Source: Acidaminococcus fermentans | GTDB taxonomy: Bacteria > Bacillota > Negativicutes > Acidaminococcales > Acidaminococcaceae | Assembly (NCBI GenBank): GCA_004555735.1 | Contig: SFHH01000007.1 | Location: 1 to 36,519, forward strand | Reading direction: 5' to 3' | Length of the DNA: 36,519 bases | Shown: piece by piece, positions 28,430 to 36,215 of the stretch | How the letters are laid out: each line of letters opens with the position of its first letter | Numbering within the stretch: the stretch's first letter is position 1 | The notes under the pieces: model-generated | Database searches by the model: none | What the model saw: the letters and a program-made list of their open reading frames with translations, nothing else | What the model was told of the DNA's origin: nothing | Program-made: the position numbers and the translations under genes

Positions 28430-29692
28430 TTACAAGTCCTTGAACAGGCCGGTAAAGTCCAGCGTGGCGAAGTAATCCTTTTCCGTTTCTGCCCGGCGCA
28501 GCAGTTCCACGCTGCCGTCTTCCTTCAACAATAGTTCGGTACACCACAGCTTGGCATTGTAGTTGTAGCCCATGGCGGACCCGTGAGCCCCAGTATCGTG
28601 GATGAAGAGGTAATCCCCTTTCTCGATCTTCGGCAGTTTCCGGTCGATGGCGAATTTGTCGTTGTTTTCGCAGAGACCACCGGTCACATCATAGGTATGG
28701 TCGCAGGGTTCATTTTCCTTCCCCAACACCGTAATATGATGGTAGGCCCCGTACATGGCCGGACGCATCAGGTTGGCAGCACAGGCATCCACCCCCACAT
28801 ATTCCTTGTAGATGTGTTTGAAATGGAGGACCTTAGTGACCAAAGCCCCGTAAGGACCGGTGACGAAGCGGCCCATTTCCGTGAACAGGGCCACATTCCC
28901 CATGCCCGCCTGAGTCAGCACTTCTTCATAGACTTTCCGGACTCCTTCCCCGATGGCAGCGATGTCATTAGGGGTCTGTTCCGGACGGTAGGGGATCCCC
29001 ACCCCGCCGGACAGGTTGATGAAGTCCACAGCCACCCCGGTCTCTTCCTTCATTTCCACAGCCAGCTGGAACAGCTGACGGGCCAGTTCTGGATAATAGT
29101 CATTGGTCACAGTATTGCTGGCCAGGAAGGCATGAATGCCGAAATGCTTCACACCCTTGGCCTTGAGGATCCGGAAGGCTTCCCGGAGCTGCTCCCAGGT
29201 CATGCCGTACTTGGAATCTCCCGGATTATCCATGATGTCGTTGCCCAGAGAGAACACACCTCCGGGATTGAACCGGCAGCAGATGGTTTCTGGAATAGCT
29301 GCCACCTGTTCCAGGAAATCGATCATGGTGAAATCGTCCAGGTTGATGATGGCCCCCAGCTTGTAGGCTTCCTGCATGTCTTTCACAGGGGTATCATTGG
29401 AAGAAAACATGATGTCGTGGCCCTTGAAGCCGCACACATCGGACAGCAGCAGTTCCGGATAGGAAGAGCAGTCGGTACCGCAGCCTTCTTCCTTCATGAT
29501 TTTCAAGATACCCGGCAGGGGTGTGGCCTTCACGGCAAAATATTCCTGAAAGCCCTTGTTCCAGGCAAAGGCCTTGTTAATGCTGCGTACCGTATCCCGA
29601 ATGCCCTTTTCATCGTAGATATGGAACGGCGTCGGATAGGTTTTGGCCAGCTTTTCCACCTGTTCTTTGGTGACGAATGGAACTTTATTCAT
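28430..29692 (-). CDS. lysA: Diaminopimelate decarboxylase-like PLP enzyme (fold type III)
   Basis: Probably decarboxylates meso-diaminopimelate to L-lysine. The 420-residue protein has the PLP lysine K55 in EYFAVKATP, a glycine-rich phosphate loop NLSGGVGIPY near 228 and EMGRFVTGPYG in place of the usual ExGR. The active-site cysteine block is GGLCENND near residue 340, corresponding to CESGD of LysA. The usual HxHIGSQ segment is replaced by HAFLASNT, so the protein belongs to a divergent branch and the substrate is less certain than the fold. It lies 33 bases after the ABC ATPase gene and one base before clcA. GAGGGGG precedes the ATG by 11 bases. Confidence 0.82.
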   Translation of the reverse strand: MNKVPFVTKEQVEKLAKTYPTPFHIYDEKGIRDTVRSINKAFAWNKGFQEYFAVKATPLPGILKIMKEEGCGTDCSSYPELLLSDVCGFKGHDIMFSSNDTPVKDMQEAYKLGAIINLDDFTMIDFLEQVAAIPETICCRFNPGGVFSLGNDIMDNPGDSKYGMTWEQLREAFRILKAKGVKHFGIHAFLASNTVTNDYYPELARQLFQLAVEMKEETGVAVDFINLSGGVGIPYRPEQTPNDIAAIGEGVRKVYEEVLTQAGMGNVALFTEMGRFVTGPYGALVTKVLHFKHIYKEYVGVDACAANLMRPAMYGAYHHITVLGKENEPCDHTYDVTGGLCENNDKFAIDRKLPKIEKGDYLFIHDTGAHGSAMGYNYNAKLWCTELLLKEDGSVELLRRAETEKDYFATLDFTGLFKDL

Positions 29693-29725
29693 AATCGGTT
29701 ATTCCCCCTCAATTTGGCTCAAGTC

Positions 29726-30520
29726 TCAGCTGAGCATCATACGATCATTGTCCAGTGCAGAGCCGGACGCTTTTTCAAACAGGGCCAGCAGATCCGGTAT
29801 GGTCAGCTTGGCCTTTTCTCCTGCATCCACATCCACCACGATCCGGCCGGCGTTCATCATGATCAGCCGGTTGCCGAACCGAAGCGCATCTCTCATATTA
29901 TGCGTTATCATGAGAGATGTCAAATGGTCCCGTTCGATGACTTTTTTTGTCATGTTCAGTACCTTTTCCGCCGTCTTGGGATCCAAGGCTGCAGTATGTT
30001 CGTCCAGGAGCAGGATCCGAGGCTTGTTCATGGCCGCCATCAAAAGGGTCAGCGCCTGCCTCTGTCCCCCAGAGAGCAGCCCCACCCGGCTAGTGAGCCG
30101 GTCTTCCAGTCCCAGGTCCAGTTCCTTCAGCATTTCCCGGAATTTTGCCCGGTCGCTGTCTTTCAGGGCCCAGGAAAGCCCCGGTGTCTTGCCCCGTCGA
30201 GAGGCAATGGCCAGGTTCTCCTCGATCATCATCCCGGCAGCCGTACCCATCATAGGATCCTGGAACACCCGGCCGATATACCGGGCCCGTTTGTGTTCCG
30301 GCATCTTGCTCACATCCACTCCGTCGATGAGGATCTGCCCTCCATCGATGGGGAATACCCCGGCAATGGAGTTCAACAGGGTAGATTTCCCGGCCCCGTT
30401 TCCCCCGATGATGGTGATGAAATCTCCCGGGTCCATATGCAGGTTCACATCGGTCAGGGCTTTCTTTTCGTTGACTGTCCCCGGGAAGAACGTTTTGGAT
30501 AAATGTTTGATATCCAGCAT
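29726..30520 (-). CDS. ABC transporter ATP-binding protein (TrpXYZ-like importer)
   Basis: Cytoplasmic ATPase that powers the importer formed with the adjacent permease and lipoproteins. The 264-residue protein has Walker A GGNGAGKST (39-47), the signature LSGGQ (149-153), Walker B ILLLDEHTAALD (169-180, glutamate E174) and the switch histidine in MITHNMRDAL. Its ATG shares one base with the permease stop (TGATG), so the two are translationally coupled. The lysA-like gene follows 33 bases after the stop. Confidence 0.92.
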   Translation of the reverse strand: MLDIKHLSKTFFPGTVNEKKALTDVNLHMDPGDFITIIGGNGAGKSTLLNSIAGVFPIDGGQILIDGVDVSKMPEHKRARYIGRVFQDPMMGTAAGMMIEENLAIASRRGKTPGLSWALKDSDRAKFREMLKELDLGLEDRLTSRVGLLSGGQRQALTLLMAAMNKPRILLLDEHTAALDPKTAEKVLNMTKKVIERDHLTSLMITHNMRDALRFGNRLIMMNAGRIVVDVDAGEKAKLTIPDLLALFEKASGSALDNDRMMLS

Positions 30521-31404
30521 CAGATCCCCGCCTTTCTGCTTTGGAACTTTCCCTTGACCATGGGCAGGCTCAGGGCAATGGCCACCAGAACCGCCGTAAA
30601 CAGTTTCAAGTCATTGGGCGGCATCCCCATCTGCAGGACGATGGCGATCACCAAGCGGTAGACGATGGACCCCAGAATCACGGAAATCAAAGAATTCTTG
30701 AAGCTCCGGGTGCCGAAAAGCACTTCCCCGATGATCACAGAGGCCAGGCCGATGACGATGGTCCCCACCCCCATGCCCACATCCGCAAAGCCGTTGCTCT
30801 GGGCTACCAGGGACCCGGCCACAGCCACCAGGGCATTGCTGAAGAATAGACCGATGAGCAGCATGACGTTGGTATCCACTCCCTGTGCCCGGATCATCTG
30901 AGGATTATAGCCGGTAGCCCGGATAGCAGCCCCGATCTCCGTACCGAAGAACCAGTACATCAAAACAGAGAACAGGACACAGGAAATCAAGCCCACCAGC
31001 AGCACGGCCTGGGAATAAGCCACCCCCAGGGTGTTTTCCACCAAGGTAAAGGCCGTTTCTTTTCCCAGGAGAGAGATATTGGCTTTCCCCATGATCCGCA
31101 GGTTCACAGAATACAGGGCGATCATGGTAAGGATCCCTGCCAGGAGAGCGGGGATCCTCAGTTTCGTGTGGAGCAGACCCGTAACCACACCAGCCACTCC
31201 ACCTGCCAATGCAGCCGCCAAAATAGCAGTCACCGGATTCACATCCTTTACCAGCAGTGTCACAGCGACGGAAGCTCCCAAAGGGAAAGAGCCTTCTACG
31301 GTCAAATCTGCAATATCCAGCACCCGAAACGTGATATAGACGCCCAGGGCCAGGAGAGACCATAAAAGGCCCTGGGAAATAGTCGGCAATAAAAGATCGA
31401 ACAT
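30520..31404 (-). CDS. ABC transporter permease (BPD_transp_2 type)
   Basis: Membrane subunit of the importer; 294 residues with about eight hydrophobic segments. It resembles branched-chain amino-acid permeases and the TrpY group (GVYITFRVLDIADLTVEGSF near the start, RATGYNPQMIRAQGVDTN in the cytoplasmic coupling loop). It lies three bases after the lipoprotein gene stop and overlaps the ATPase start by one base. A single permease gene implies a homodimer. Confidence 0.92.
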   Translation of the reverse strand: MFDLLLPTISQGLLWSLLALGVYITFRVLDIADLTVEGSFPLGASVAVTLLVKDVNPVTAILAAALAGGVAGVVTGLLHTKLRIPALLAGILTMIALYSVNLRIMGKANISLLGKETAFTLVENTLGVAYSQAVLLVGLISCVLFSVLMYWFFGTEIGAAIRATGYNPQMIRAQGVDTNVMLLIGLFFSNALVAVAGSLVAQSNGFADVGMGVGTIVIGLASVIIGEVLFGTRSFKNSLISVILGSIVYRLVIAIVLQMGMPPNDLKLFTAVLVAIALSLPMVKGKFQSRKAGI

Positions 31405-31407
31405 GGA

Positions 31408-32403
31408 TTATTTGGCTCCTTTGGCTTCTTTCAAGATATCATCCGGAATCGTCAGGCCCAATTTCTTGATCTGTGCCTCATTCAGCGTAACAGTGAAAGT
31501 CTTCTGGGCCTGGATAGCCATATTCTGAGGTTTGGATTTACCAGACAGGATGTCCGCAGCCATTTCCCCAGTCTGGAAGCCCAGTTTGTAGTAGTCGATA
31601 CCCAGGGTGGCCGCGCCGCCTGCCTTGGTCATCCCCGCTTCGCCGCAGAATACAGGGATCTTGGCTTCATCGGTGATCTTGATCAGGTTGGGCATAGCAG
31701 AAGCCAGCACATTGTCCGTAGGCACATAAATAGCATCCACTTTGCCCACCAGGTTCTGGGCGGACTGCTGGATATCGTTCACACTGGAAACTGTCGCTTC
31801 TACCGTCTTCAAGCCCCGGGCGGCCGCAGCCTTCTTAGCCAGGTCGATCTGGAGCTGGGAGTTCACTTCGCTGGAATTGTAGATGAAGCCCACCGTCTTG
31901 GCTTTGGGCATGATCTTCACCAGGAGCTCGATCTGGGCTTCCACCGGGTTCATGTCTGTGGTCCCGGTCACGTTGGTCCCCGGCTGGCTGTTGTCCTTCA
32001 CCAGCTTGGCTACTTTATAATCCGTGATGGCCGTGCCTACGATAGGGATCTCTTTAGTGGCATTAGCCATGGTCTGGGCCGCTGGCGTAGCGATGGTGCA
32101 CACCAGGTCCACCTTGTTGCTGACGAACCGCTGGGCGATGGTCTGGAGATTGGACTGATCCCCCTGGGCATTCTGTTTATCGAACTTGAGGTTCTTCCCT
32201 TCTTCGAATCCCTTGGATTTCAGGCCGTCCACAAACCCCTTATTGGCCGCATCCAGAGCCGGATGTTCTACCAGCTGCAGGATCCCTACATTATATGTCT
32301 TGTTTTTCGAAGCCTGTTTCTTGGTATCCCCGCCGCAACCGGCAGCTCCCAGCAACATGGCGATCATGGCCAGAGCGGCCACTGCTTTTACACTTTTCTT
32401 CAT
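31408..32403 (-). CDS. Substrate-binding lipoprotein of the ABC importer, copy 1
   Basis: Extracytoplasmic ligand-binding protein (ABC_sub_bind, TrpX-like family), 331 residues. Lipoprotein signal with lipobox LGAAGC and lipidated C23. The mature part has two alpha/beta lobes typical of periplasmic-binding proteins type I (YNVGILQLVEHPALDAANKG, then IPIVGTAITDY and VDAIYVPTDNVLASAMPNL). It is a clear paralogue of the next gene upstream, 19 bases away. AGGAGGGG precedes the ATG. It directly precedes the permease gene. Ligand unknown; aromatic amino acids are suggested by the family. Confidence 0.9.
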   Translation of the reverse strand: MKKSVKAVAALAMIAMLLGAAGCGGDTKKQASKNKTYNVGILQLVEHPALDAANKGFVDGLKSKGFEEGKNLKFDKQNAQGDQSNLQTIAQRFVSNKVDLVCTIATPAAQTMANATKEIPIVGTAITDYKVAKLVKDNSQPGTNVTGTTDMNPVEAQIELLVKIMPKAKTVGFIYNSSEVNSQLQIDLAKKAAAARGLKTVEATVSSVNDIQQSAQNLVGKVDAIYVPTDNVLASAMPNLIKITDEAKIPVFCGEAGMTKAGGAATLGIDYYKLGFQTGEMAADILSGKSKPQNMAIQAQKTFTVTLNEAQIKKLGLTIPDDILKEAKGAK

Positions 32404-32422
32404 GATTCTTCCCCTCCTGCTT

Positions 32423-33409
32423 TTATTTCACAATGGCAGCACCCTTCAGGACATCTTCCGGAAGAGCGATTCCCAAGGTTTTGGCCGTAGTTTCGTTCAC
32501 AGTCACTTTCATATCCTTCTGTTTTTCGATAGCCATGGTCTGGGGCTTGGCTTCCCCTTTCAAGATCTTGGCTGCCATGAGACCGGTCTGGTATCCCAGT
32601 TTATAATAGTCGATACCGATGGTAGCCAGAGCTCCGCTCTTGACTACTCCTTCTTCCCCACAGATCACCGGGATCTTAGCTGGATTGGTGATCTTGGCCA
32701 AGACAGGCATGGCCGAAGCGATTACATTATCCGTAGGCACATAGATGGCATCTACCTGGCCCACCAGGCTCTGGGCGGACTGCTGGATATCATTCACACT
32801 GGAAACCGTCGCTTCCCGTACGGTGAGGCCCTTGGCTTCTGCCAGTTCCTTCATCTTCTTCACCTGGATCTGGGAGTTGATTTCACTGGAATTGTACAGG
32901 ATGCCGATGGTCTTGGCTTTGGGCACGATCTTCAGCAGCAGATCCAGCTGTTTGTCGATGGGATTCATATCTGTAGTCCCCGTCACATTGGTCCCTGGTT
33001 TCTCTGGGTCCTTCACCAGTTTGGCTTCCTTGTAATCCGTGATGGCCGTCCCTACAATGGGGATGTCTCGCGTTACATTGGCCACGGTCTGGGCTGCCGG
33101 CGTGGCGATGGCACAGATCAGATCTTCTTTATTATTGGCGAACCGCTGGGCAATGGTCTGGAGATTGGACTGATCCGCCTGGGCATTCTGCCGGTCCAGG
33201 GTCAGGTTCTCTCCTTCTTTGAAACCGCCGGCGGCTAAACCGTCCACGAACCCCTTGTTGGCCGCATCCAGTGCCTGGTGTTCCACCAACTGGACTACGC
33301 CTACTTTCACGTTTTTCTTTCCCCCGGTCTTCTGGGTGCTCCCGCAGCCCGCTGTCATTCCTACAGCCAGTGCCGCCATCAGGAGAACCCCTTTCTTCCA
33401 CATTTTCAT
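32423..33409 (-). CDS. Substrate-binding lipoprotein of the ABC importer, copy 2
   Basis: First gene of the importer operon and tandem paralogue of the following lipoprotein. It has 328 residues with lipobox MTAGC and lipidated C22. Nearly all family blocks match the neighbour (LVEHQALDAANKGFVDGL, ADQSNLQTIAQRF, TSVNDIQQSAQ-like segment, VDAIYVPTDNVIASAMP). The mature N-terminus and the C-terminal third differ more. The ATG at 33409 (MKMW) has AAGGAA 8 bases upstream; a longer frame from 33460 is unsupported. A promoter lies about 70 bases upstream. The pair may have split ligand ranges while sharing one permease. Confidence 0.9.
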   Translation of the reverse strand: MKMWKKGVLLMAALAVGMTAGCGSTQKTGGKKNVKVGVVQLVEHQALDAANKGFVDGLAAGGFKEGENLTLDRQNAQADQSNLQTIAQRFANNKEDLICAIATPAAQTVANVTRDIPIVGTAITDYKEAKLVKDPEKPGTNVTGTTDMNPIDKQLDLLLKIVPKAKTIGILYNSSEINSQIQVKKMKELAEAKGLTVREATVSSVNDIQQSAQSLVGQVDAIYVPTDNVIASAMPVLAKITNPAKIPVICGEEGVVKSGALATIGIDYYKLGYQTGLMAAKILKGEAKPQTMAIEKQKDMKVTVNETTAKTLGIALPEDVLKGAAIVK

Positions 33410-33478
33410 CTCTGCTTTCCTTCTTTCCTTCCTGATTCCTGTGAACGTTCCTGAGATCACGGGTTGGTCTATTGTTTC

Positions 33479-33507
33479 ATTCTAACATATCCCGGCCCCA
33501 GGAGCAA
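33479..33507 (-). promoter_or_regulatory. Promoter of the ABC importer operon
   Basis: On the minus strand TTGCTC (33502-33507), a 17-base spacer and TAGAAT (33479-33484), about 70 bases before the first lipoprotein start. No T-box or other known riboswitch consensus was seen in the leader. Confidence 0.45.
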
Positions 33508-33509
33508 CG

Positions 33510-33536
33510 AAACGGGGCATATTGCCCCGTTTTTTT
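33510..33536. terminator. Terminator after the FkbM methyltransferase gene
   Basis: AACGGGGCA pairs with TGCCCCGTT around a three-base loop (33511-33531). The long T run (33530-33536) is on the plus strand, while the minus strand reads GTTTCGTT. It lies 40 bases after the minus-strand FkbM stop, so it probably works for that gene and blocks any antisense transcription strongly. Confidence 0.75.
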
Positions 33537-33574
33537 CTGCCGTTCATTTTGTTTTGTAACATGGGAAGGATTTT

Positions 33575-34651
33575 TTACAAAGTCACGAAAAAATTAATCT
33601 CCCAGCAGGGAACATAGGGATGGCGGCGGAGATGGATCCTGTACTCCGGCACCAGGTTCCATACCTCCAGGGGGATTTCCCACAGATCGTCATCATGGTG
33701 GTAGCCCGCCAGCAGCATTTTGGGCCGGCAGCGGCGGATCACTCGGGCGCCTCCGGCCAGGGCTTCCTTTTCCACCCCTTCCACATCCATTTTCACACAG
33801 GTGAGGGGCCGGTCTCCCACCAGGTCGTCCAGACAAGTCACCTTCACCTCTTTTTTACCTCCCTGTTCCAGGGAAGACATCCGGCCGCCTCGGGCCGCAA
33901 AGGGCAGCACCGCCGACTGGGCCCAAATGCCTTCGGGGACCAGGGTGCAGCGTCCCAGCTGTTCTTCTTCCACGAATTTCTGGAGCTTGGCAAAGTTCTT
34001 CGGGTCCGGTTCCACCCCGTACAGGTGGTCATAATGGCCCCCAGTCAGCTCCAAGAATTCCCGGAGGGTATCCCCGTTGTAAGCCCCCAGGTCCCCGTAG
34101 CTTTCTTCTTCTCCAAAGGAGAACAGGGTTTCCAGATCCTGCCGCCGATCCGTGGTCCGGGCCAGGTATTCCAGCTTCCCGGTGAGCTTGTACCGGAGGA
34201 TGTCCTCCATCACCTGCCGGCTGGCATCGTCCGCCAGCTTCTCGTACACCCGTTCCAGCACGCCCCGGTTTTCCCGGATCCAGCCGGGAGTCACCATCTG
34301 GGTATCCCCGAACAGGGGCAGATGGGGGGCGTAGGTTTCCTGTTCCCGGTCCAGATGGAAGAAACGCCGGAGGATTTCCGGCCGTTCGCTGGCAAAGGCG
34401 ATGAGAATCACAAAGGATCCCAATTCCGCTTTCAGCTCCTTGTACGTTTTCACTTTATATCCCCGGAACTGCTGTCCCCTGACGAATTCATCGCTGGCAA
34501 AGACCCCAGCCACCGGGATCCCCAGTGCGGCACAGCGGTCCAGGATGGCATCCGCTCCGTTGCCCATACCATAGAGGACGATGGGCTTTTCTACCGTGGG
34601 CAGATAGTCCCACAGATAGAGTTCCCGTTCCAGTGTTTCAATGCTTGTCAT
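33575..34651 (-). CDS. FkbM family methyltransferase with N-terminal Rossmann-like domain
   Basis: Predicted S-adenosylmethionine-dependent methyltransferase of unknown substrate, 358 residues. The N-terminal third is a nucleotide-binding-like unit (LYGMGNGADAIL, 26-37, then GYKVKTYKELK). The C-terminal part is the FkbM domain with motif I DLGAYNGDT (187-195), VEPDPKNFAKLQ and CVKMDVEGVEKEAL. Such two-part proteins are often found with glycan or envelope loci, but no glycosyltransferase is present here. The ATG at 34651 has AAGGAA 7 bases upstream and overlaps the M48 gene by 14 bases, so the two are co-transcribed. Confidence 0.85.
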   Translation of the reverse strand: MTSIETLERELYLWDYLPTVEKPIVLYGMGNGADAILDRCAALGIPVAGVFASDEFVRGQQFRGYKVKTYKELKAELGSFVILIAFASERPEILRRFFHLDREQETYAPHLPLFGDTQMVTPGWIRENRGVLERVYEKLADDASRQVMEDILRYKLTGKLEYLARTTDRRQDLETLFSFGEEESYGDLGAYNGDTLREFLELTGGHYDHLYGVEPDPKNFAKLQKFVEEEQLGRCTLVPEGIWAQSAVLPFAARGGRMSSLEQGGKKEVKVTCLDDLVGDRPLTCVKMDVEGVEKEALAGGARVIRRCRPKMLLAGYHHDDDLWEIPLEVWNLVPEYRIHLRRHPYVPCWEINFFVTL

Positions 34652-35759
34652 GGCTGCTTCCTTTCTTTCTGGCCGCCGGTATGGCTGTCTGGGTCCCTTT
34701 GGGTGCCGGCTGCTGCCTGGCGATTTTTGCCCATTCCTGGAGCCGGCCGGCAATCTGCAAAGCGAGTTCCCCGGTATCCCCGGTTACCTGGTTGTCCTGG
34801 GGGTAGACCCGGAGCACCCGGATGTCTTCATAATAAATGTCGCTCCACCGGTCCCCGTCAATGGTCATTAAATGGGATTCATCCAGATTTCCCCGTTTCC
34901 AGGCCAGGTACAGGGCCCCGGCCATGAGCCGGGCCCGGTATTCCGGTTTGTCGTAGCCGGCGGTTTCTGTAAGAGAAAAAGACCAGCTGCCTAGGCTGAC
35001 AACGGCAGCACCGTCCTGTTCCACCGTGACCCTTTCCGGGATCTTCAAAGGTTCCGTCCACTTCAAAGCCTTCGCCATCCGGACTTCTGGTTCCGGATGG
35101 GAGGCGAACAGCCCGTAGCCCGGATTCCCTAAATCTTTGCTCATGTCTTCCAGTTTGGCCATGGTCACATAGGATCCATAGGGATTGTACCCAGCCAGGG
35201 TGGACAGCCGGAAGCCCTCCTGGTCCGCCTCCCGTTCATCTTTCCGGCTGTAGCCGGCCATCAAGGCCTGGCTGGCGGTGGAAGCCAGCACCATCCCAGC
35301 CCCCGGGTCCCCGGAGGCCACCCCGGCCAGAAGGGTCAAAAGGGACAGTGCCATCTGCTGTTCCATCTGGTGGACCGTGTGGCGTTTTTCGATATGGCCG
35401 ATTTCGTGGCCCAGCACCGCCGCCAGCTCATCGTCACTGGTCATGTAGTCTAGGAGCCCCTTGTATACATAGATAAAGCCGCCGGGGCAGGCCAGGGCGT
35501 TCACATCCGGGGTGTTCAGCACCTTGAAGGAATAGGCCAGGTCCGGCCGGGTGCCGTTCTGGAGCAGTTTTTTCCCGATCCGGTCCACCCGGTCCTGGAT
35601 CTCGTCATCCTGGACCAGGCCGTACTGGTTCTCCAGCTGCCGGGCCACCTGCTGCCCCATTTCCACTTCCTGTTTCTGGCTGATCATGGCTGCCTGCCCC
35701 CGGGGCACCGGCAGCACCATCAGCAGGCAGAAAATCAGGATTCCTAATAATTTCCGCAT
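34638..35759 (-). CDS. Exported M48 family metalloprotease
   Basis: Zinc endopeptidase expected to work in the envelope, similar in layout to quality-control proteases of the BepA/YggG kind. The 373-residue precursor has a signal peptide (MRKLLGILIFCLLMVLPVPR, cleavage near GQA), HEIGH at 118-122 with the catalytic glutamate, and a third zinc ligand E177 in EREAD. A C-terminal region (about 220-373) contains strands and a basic tail (AARKKGSSHDKH). No TPR repeats are evident. AGGAGGG precedes the ATG. A TATAAT box lies 30 bases upstream beside element C. It overlaps the FkbM gene. Confidence 0.9.
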   Translation of the reverse strand: MRKLLGILIFCLLMVLPVPRGQAAMISQKQEVEMGQQVARQLENQYGLVQDDEIQDRVDRIGKKLLQNGTRPDLAYSFKVLNTPDVNALACPGGFIYVYKGLLDYMTSDDELAAVLGHEIGHIEKRHTVHQMEQQMALSLLTLLAGVASGDPGAGMVLASTASQALMAGYSRKDEREADQEGFRLSTLAGYNPYGSYVTMAKLEDMSKDLGNPGYGLFASHPEPEVRMAKALKWTEPLKIPERVTVEQDGAAVVSLGSWSFSLTETAGYDKPEYRARLMAGALYLAWKRGNLDESHLMTIDGDRWSDIYYEDIRVLRVYPQDNQVTGDTGELALQIAGRLQEWAKIARQQPAPKGTQTAIPAARKKGSSHDKH

Positions 35760-35788
35760 AGCAATCCCTCCTGCATCCATATCTTGTT

Positions 35789-35794
35789 ATTATA
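35789..35794 (-). promoter_or_regulatory. -10 box of the M48 protease gene
   Basis: A perfect TATAAT on the minus strand, 30 bases before the ATG. The position expected for the -35 box (ACACCC, 17-base spacer) is part of the hairpin of element C. Confidence 0.45.
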
Positions 35795-35810
35795 CATGAT
35801 GGAAGTGAGA

Positions 35811-35905
35811 GGGGTGTGAAAATTTTTTCATACCTCCCGGTCGCAGGTCGCCGCTCAAGACCAAGGGGATTGCTGCACGTGCGTGATTTCCACACATACA
35901 GCAAC
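35811..35905. repeat. Composite hairpin/heptamer intergenic element C
   Basis: A 12-bp hairpin with two G-T pairs (GGGGTGTGAAAA, 35811-35822, with TTTTCATACCTC, 35825-35836) is followed by 7-mers GGTCGCA (35839-35845) and GGTCGCC (35846-35852). GGTCTTG is on the other strand (35856-35862). A second, longer hairpin GGGG-TTGCTG/CAGCAACCCC follows (35865-35905). Together with flanking AT-rich sequence it fills the 194-base gap between the M48 gene and the small secreted-protein gene. Confidence 0.65.
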
Positions 35906-35953
35906 CCCCTCTGCTAAAAAAAAATCATTTACCTCTTATAACAGGTTTTGAAA

Positions 35954-36163
35954 TTACGGATGACAAACCTTGCAGGGTACATACCCTTCCTCAATGGCTT
36001 CTTCCCGGCTTTCGATTTCTACGAAATTGCCTCGATGCTTGATGGTCCGGCAACTTTCATTATGGAATTTCATCGTCCGGGGATTGCCCAAATAGGCCAA
36101 TGCCGGTGCAGCCAGGTACAGTGTGAATAATAAGGCAACAAGGATCACCAAAGCCTTTTTCAT
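35954..36163 (-). CDS. Small exported Cys/His protein with Ada-like metal-binding motif
   Basis: A 69-residue protein with a clear signal peptide (MKKALVILVALLFTLYLAAP, cleavage after ALA near residue 23). The mature part of about 46 residues is MKFHNESCRTIKHRG then REEAIEEGYVPCKVC. The pattern H34-x3-C38 ... C64-x2-C67 with a SREEAIEEGYxPC core resembles the Ada/thermonuclease-tail zinc-binding fold that occurs in secreted nucleases. Here it stands alone. The function is unknown; extracytoplasmic metal or nucleic-acid binding is inferred. GGAG precedes the ATG by about 10 bases, and it has its own promoter. Confidence 0.8.
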   Translation of the reverse strand: MKKALVILVALLFTLYLAAPALAYLGNPRTMKFHNESCRTIKHRGNFVEIESREEAIEEGYVPCKVCHP

Positions 36164-36186
36164 AAAAACTCTCTCCTTATTTTTTC

Positions 36187-36215
36187 ATTATATTTCACTA
36201 TTCATTTATAAGCAA
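36187..36215 (-). promoter_or_regulatory. Promoter of the small exported protein gene
   Basis: On the minus strand TTGCTT (36210-36215), a 17-base spacer and perfect TATAAT (36187-36192). It overlaps the stop codon of the upstream membrane-protein gene. Confidence 0.6.

Noticed and set aside
28583-30502. Very long plus-strand open frame (639 codons) opposite lysA and the ABC ATPase
   Set aside because: It is the antisense of two well-conserved genes, has low-complexity His/Pro/Gln-rich translation and no ribosome site; GC-rich codon bias leaves the opposite frame open.
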